From the NCBI GenBank assembly GCA_963814095.1, contig CAWFBT010000027.1:124001-188000 (forward strand): DNA of 64,000 bases, written 5' to 3'. Each line of letters begins with the position of its first letter. Positions within the stretch are counted from its first letter, which is position 1. A program made the position numbers and the translations under genes. The notes under the pieces were generated by a model, which did not search any database, had not been told where the DNA came from, and was given only the letters and a program-made list of their open reading frames with translations. Of this stretch, positions 60,921-64,000 are shown one piece after another. Origin of the DNA: JACVRW01 sp963814095 (lineage in GTDB: Bacteria; Actinomycetota; Thermoleophilia; Solirubrobacterales; Thermoleophilaceae).

Positions 60921-61576
60921 GGCTGCGCCGACGCCGGCCGCTCGCGCCCGGGCGCGGAACGCTCGCGCTCGGCACCTTCGCCACGGTCACGTTCGCGGCA
61001 GTCGTCGTCGTCGAGATCGGACGTGTGTGGAGGCGCGGACGCGCCCCGCTCCCGCAGGAGGCCGACGACCTGCTGCTGGCCGCCGAGGAGGCGGTGGCGG
61101 AGACGGCCGAGGTGGCGAGGGTCGGCTACCGCGGGGGCTCCACGCGCGAGAACTCGACGTTCAACCTGCTCGCGGCGTTCGCAGCGACGTTCCTCACGAT
61201 CCGCACGATCACCTACCTGCTGCGTGCGCGCCCGCGCGTGGGGCCGTTCAGGAACGTGCGCGTCGGCCGCCGCCACATCCATCACTTCGTGCCCGGGATC
61301 GTGCTCGCGTTCGCGGCGGGTGCGGTCGGCATCGTGTCGCGCGACGAGCGCCTCGAGCCGATCCTCGCCGTGCCGTTCGGCATCGGCTTGGGCCTGACGC
61401 TGGACGAGTCGGCGCTGCTGCTCGAGCTCGAGGACGTGTACTGGAGCGAGGAGGGTCTGCTGAGCGTCCAGATCACGCTCGCGGTGATGGCGATGCTCGG
61501 CGCGCTCGCTCTGAGCGTGCGTTTCCTGCGCCGCGGCGAGCAGCTCGTGCTGGAGCCAAGCCGCCGCAACCAGTGA
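60917..61576 (+). CDS. Conserved integral membrane protein with HIHH motif
   Basis: A 219-residue membrane protein that I do not recognise. A basic N-terminus and a first helix (about 17-33) are followed by a polar stretch, then helices at about 83-97, 121-137, 148-165 and 187-203. Conserved-looking features are RRHIHHFVPG and LTLDESALLLELEDVYWSEEG, which could bind metal. It is coupled to the acyltransferase by ATGA, so it may act in surface-polymer synthesis. Confidence 0.82.
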   Translation: MRLRRRRPLAPGRGTLALGTFATVTFAAVVVVEIGRVWRRGRAPLPQEADDLLLAAEEAVAETAEVARVGYRGGSTRENSTFNLLAAFAATFLTIRTITYLLRARPRVGPFRNVRVGRRHIHHFVPGIVLAFAAGAVGIVSRDERLEPILAVPFGIGLGLTLDESALLLELEDVYWSEEGLLSVQITLAVMAMLGALALSVRFLRRGEQLVLEPSRRNQ

Positions 61577-61588
61577 TTTCATTCCCGC

Positions 61589-62416
61589 ATGGAAAGCGGA
61601 CCCCCCACGCCTGACCGCCCTCGCGACCCGGAGTCGCCCGGCCCCGATCCGGGCCCGCAGTCGCCCGCGCCGCCGCCCGGTCCGCAGGCGCCCCCGCCAG
61701 GCCCACAGTCACCATCCCCAGGCCCGCAGGCACCCCCGCCGGGCGCGCCGCCGCCCGCCCCAGAGGCACCCCCGCCCGGCCCACAGGCCCCGTCCCCAGG
61801 ACCAGAGGGCCCGGGTGGGCTGCCGAAGGCCCCGCCCGCTCCAGAGGGCCCGGGTGGGCTGCCGAAGGCCCCGCCCGCCCCGGAGGCCCCCGCCTACGGG
61901 GGCCCCGTGCCACCGGGCGGCTGGGAGCAGCCGATCGGTCAGGCGCCGCACGCCTTCGCGGGCGCAGAGCTGTCCGGCTGGTGGCGCCGCGTGGGCGCGC
62001 AGATCATCGACAGCCTGATCCTCACGGTGCCCGTGATCCTGATCGTGATCCTGGTGGTCGTCGTCGCGGCCGGCAGCGATGTGGGAGCGGTCGTCACCGG
62101 GATCGTCACCACGCTCGCCTATGTCGTGGCGGTGATCTTCTACGCGCCCGTGCTGATGAAGCGACCGGGCGCCCACAACGGCCAGACCTGGGGCAAGCAG
62201 GCGCTCGAAATCCGCGTGGTGCACGACACTGGCGAGGAGGTCACCTTCGGCTACGCCTTCCTGCGCGAGGTCGTCGTCAAGTACTTCCTCTTCGGCTTCA
62301 TCGGCAGCTTCTTCTTCTCGATCCCGACGATCGTCAACTACCTGTGGCCGCTCTGGGACGACCAGAACCGCTGCCTCCACGACATGATCGTGAAGTCACA
62401 CGTGGTGCGGACCTGA
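61589..62416 (+). CDS. RDD family membrane protein with Pro/Gly-rich N-terminus
   Basis: A 275-residue protein. The first 120 residues are Pro/Gly/Ala-rich (PGPQAPPPGPQ-type) and include a duplicated 13-residue EGPGGLPKAPPAP unit. The rest is an RDD domain with WWRRVGAQIIDSLIL, three to four helices, NGQTWGKQALEIRVV and QNRCLHDMIVKSHVV. RDD proteins are poorly defined; some are transporters. ATG at 61589. It converges with purA. Confidence 0.88.
   Translation: MESGPPTPDRPRDPESPGPDPGPQSPAPPPGPQAPPPGPQSPSPGPQAPPPGAPPPAPEAPPPGPQAPSPGPEGPGGLPKAPPAPEGPGGLPKAPPAPEAPAYGGPVPPGGWEQPIGQAPHAFAGAELSGWWRRVGAQIIDSLILTVPVILIVILVVVVAAGSDVGAVVTGIVTTLAYVVAVIFYAPVLMKRPGAHNGQTWGKQALEIRVVHDTGEEVTFGYAFLREVVVKYFLFGFIGSFFFSIPTIVNYLWPLWDDQNRCLHDMIVKSHVVRT
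61805..61882 (+). repeat. 39-bp tandem duplication in the RDD gene
   Basis: Two adjacent 39-bp units at 61805 and 61844 are nearly identical and encode EGPGGLPKAPPAP twice. The length preserves the frame. Confidence 0.85.
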
Positions 62417-62417
62417 T

Positions 62418-63725
62418 TCAGGCGGCGGCGGGTCGCAGCCGCTCGGCTGCGCCGGTCCAGATCATCTCGTCGCGGCCCGGCCCGACGCCCACCATGACCA
62501 CCGGGATGCCGAGGAAGTCCGAGATGTAGTCGAGATAGGCGCGCGCGTTCTGGGGCAGGTCCTCGAGCGAGCGCACGCCGGTGATGTCCTCGTCCCAGCC
62601 GTGCAGCGGGATGTACTCGCCCTCCGCCTTGTGGAGGATCGACTGGTGGTAGGGGAACTCGTCGAAGGTGGCGCCCCCGGCACCCCGGTAGCGGACCGCG
62701 ACGTTGAGTTGGTCGATGCCCGTGAGCACGTCCAGCTTCGTCACGATCAGCCCGGTCAGGCCGTTGATCCGCGTGGCATAGCGGAGGGCGACGAGGTCGA
62801 GCCAGCCGGTGCGGCGGGCGCGGCCGGTGGTGGTCCCGAACTCGTGGCCCGCCTCGCGGATCGCCTCGCCGAGCGCGTCGTCGAGCTCGGTCGGGAAGGG
62901 GCCGGCGCCGACGCGCGTGGTGTAGGCCTTGGCGATACCCCACACCTCGTCGATCGCGCTCGGCCCGACGCCGGCGCCGGCGCAGGCCGAGCCGGCCACC
63001 ACGTTGGATGAGGTCACGAACGGGTAGGTGCCGTGATCGATGTCGAGCAGCGTGCCCTGGGCGCCCTCGAAGACGACGAGTCCGCCCTCGTCGCTCACGC
63101 GCCAGGCGAGCGGCGCCGTGTCGGCGATGTGAGGCTCGAGGCGGTGGCCGAGCAGCCGGTATTCCTCGGTCATCGTGTGCAGGTCGAGCTCGGGCTCCTT
63201 GGCGTAGGGCCGCAACATCAGCCGCTTGGGCTCCATCGCGGCATAGATCTTCTTGCGCAGGATCTTCTCGTCGAGCAGGTCCTGGACGCGGATGCCGAGC
63301 CGCGAGGCCTTGTCCGCATAGCAGGGCCCGATGCCGCGCCGGGTCGTGCCGATCTGGAGCTTGCCGAGCTTCGCCTCGCCTTCCTGATCGAGCAGCTTGT
63401 GGTACGGCATGATCAGGTGGGCGTTCGCGGAGATGCGCAGCCCGCTGATGTCGATCCGCTGCCTGCGCAGATCGTCGATCTCGGCGGTGAGCACCTTCGG
63501 GTCGACGACGACGCCGTTGCCGATCGCGCACAGCTTGCCGGGGTAGAGGATCCCCGACGGGATCAGGTGGAACTTGAAGGTCTCGCCGTCACGGACGATG
63601 GTGTGGCCGGCGTTGTTCCCGCCCTGGAAGCGGATCACGAGGTCGGCCTGCTCGGCGATCAGATCGACCACCTTTCCCTTCCCCTCGTCGCCCCACTGGG
63701 CGCCGACTATCACCAGGCCGGGCAT
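62418..63725 (-). CDS. purA: Adenylosuccinate synthetase
   Basis: The first committed step from IMP to AMP, using GTP and aspartate; 435 residues. QWGDEGKGKVVD (GTP loop and catalytic Asp), GGNNAGHTI, GTTRRGIGPCYADK, EGAQGTLLDIDHGTYPFVTSS, the TTTGRARRTGW arginine loop and TKLDVL are all present. ATG at 63725. Length is normal. Confidence 0.97.
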   Translation of the reverse strand: MPGLVIVGAQWGDEGKGKVVDLIAEQADLVIRFQGGNNAGHTIVRDGETFKFHLIPSGILYPGKLCAIGNGVVVDPKVLTAEIDDLRRQRIDISGLRISANAHLIMPYHKLLDQEGEAKLGKLQIGTTRRGIGPCYADKASRLGIRVQDLLDEKILRKKIYAAMEPKRLMLRPYAKEPELDLHTMTEEYRLLGHRLEPHIADTAPLAWRVSDEGGLVVFEGAQGTLLDIDHGTYPFVTSSNVVAGSACAGAGVGPSAIDEVWGIAKAYTTRVGAGPFPTELDDALGEAIREAGHEFGTTTGRARRTGWLDLVALRYATRINGLTGLIVTKLDVLTGIDQLNVAVRYRGAGGATFDEFPYHQSILHKAEGEYIPLHGWDEDITGVRSLEDLPQNARAYLDYISDFLGIPVVMVGVGPGRDEMIWTGAAERLRPAAA

Positions 63726-63763
63726 GCGCGGACGAGTCTAGATGGGAGCGGGGAAGCCGGTGA

Positions 63764-64000
63764 TCAGGCGCCCTGCGCCGCCATGCGCAGGTCTGGGCCC
63801 TGGATCGGAATCGGGTCGTCGCAGATCTCCATCAGCCGCGAGACGGTCCGCGAGCCGATCTGCTTGCGCAGACGCGCAATCGGGTCGAGCTCGGCGGCGA
63901 CCTCGCGGGCCGACACCTCGCCCACCACCCGCTCGAGCCGCTCGATCAGCATCCGCAGCTCGTCCAGGTCGCGGCCGTCGATGCGGCCACCGCTGACCGC
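63764..64000 (-). CDS. Hypothetical protein, partial at right edge
   Basis: The last 78 codons and stop of a gene continuing beyond the window. The visible part is helical and charged (ELRMLIERLERVVGEVSARE, LDPIARLRKQIGSRTVSRLM) and ends with DDPIPIQGPDLRMAAQGA. No family is recognised. It lies upstream of purA, 38 bases away, and could share its transcript. Confidence 0.6.
   Translation of the reverse strand, partial: AVSGGRIDGRDLDELRMLIERLERVVGEVSAREVAAELDPIARLRKQIGSRTVSRLMEICDDPIPIQGPDLRMAAQGA

Overview
The window is high-GC, gene-dense bacterial chromosome from an actinobacterium. Actinobacterial marks are the fhaA-fhaB-pstP-rodA-pbpA envelope-signalling operon, the gyrA-gyrB-recF-dnaN-dnaA / rpmH-rnpA-yidD-yidC-jag-rsmG-parA-parB origin block, frequent GTG/TTG starts with ATGA or GTGA couplings, and a menaquinone-linked bc complex. 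The mix (fused AhbA-AhbB protein between hemB and hemL, DUF4446, polytopic kinase without PASTA repeats) suggests class Thermoleophilia, Solirubrobacterales-like. That placement is inference from gene content, not a phylogeny.

Layout. 1-7.1 kb (minus): Ser/Thr kinase, two FHA proteins, PP2C phosphatase, SEDS polymerase and a class B PBP (cut by the left edge), i.e. cell-wall synthesis under phosphorylation control. 7.3-11.2 kb: CARDB-like and DUF4446 proteins, prephenate dehydratase, HNH endonuclease, coiled-coil membrane protein, SnoaL-like protein. 11.6-26.5 kb: the chromosome origin block, with minus-strand genes (gyrA to dnaA) diverging from plus-strand genes (rpmH to parB) and two identical parS-like palindromes, in dnaN and rsmG. 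26.5-37.9 kb: tRNA-Ile, bifunctional nuclease, ddl, an aminotransferase, a glycan/membrane cluster (phosphodiesterase, GtrA, two GT87-like proteins) and an ABC exporter; two genes here are split by single-base frameshifts. 38-45.7 kb: heme genes (hemB, ahbAB fusion, hemL), the bc complex (Rieske, cytochrome b, subunit IV-cytochrome c fusion), menG and a polyprenyl synthase, together supplying heme, quinone and the complex that uses them. 45.7-49.1 kb: zinc-ribbon protein, dcd, tatA, tatC, TPR-like protein, STAS anti-anti-sigma factor.

49.05-55.13 kb is an accessory region beginning at tRNA-Lys. It holds a duplicated hairpin repeat, a decayed aldo/keto reductase tail directly behind the tRNA, an MpsC/DUF2294 protein, a secreted protein with over 1 kb of Pro-Glu-Pro-Thr/Ala repeats, and a tightly coupled three-gene operon. 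The operon encodes (i) a protein with a signal peptide, two peptidoglycan-binding domains, one membrane segment and a cytoplasmic serine-recombinase-like part whose catalytic Ser position appears to be Arg, (ii) a 45-residue Arg/Pro-rich peptide, and (iii) an RsbW-type HATPase. This is the best candidate for an undescribed system: possibly a wall-sensing transmembrane DNA-binding regulator wired to a partner-switching ATPase.

55.2-64 kb returns to core genes: DipZ-like thiol-disulfide protein, class IV aminotransferase, UDP-ManNAcA genes (wecB, wecC, hexapeptide acyltransferase, conserved membrane protein), an RDD protein, purA and a partial gene at the right edge.

Two patterns cut across the window. 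A hairpin element of about 26 bp (core CCGGC-TCG-GCCGG) occurs six times at gene borders. Several apparent +1 frameshifts next to G or C runs (near 32761, 37168, 49321 and 50768) may be real decay or residual sequencing error.
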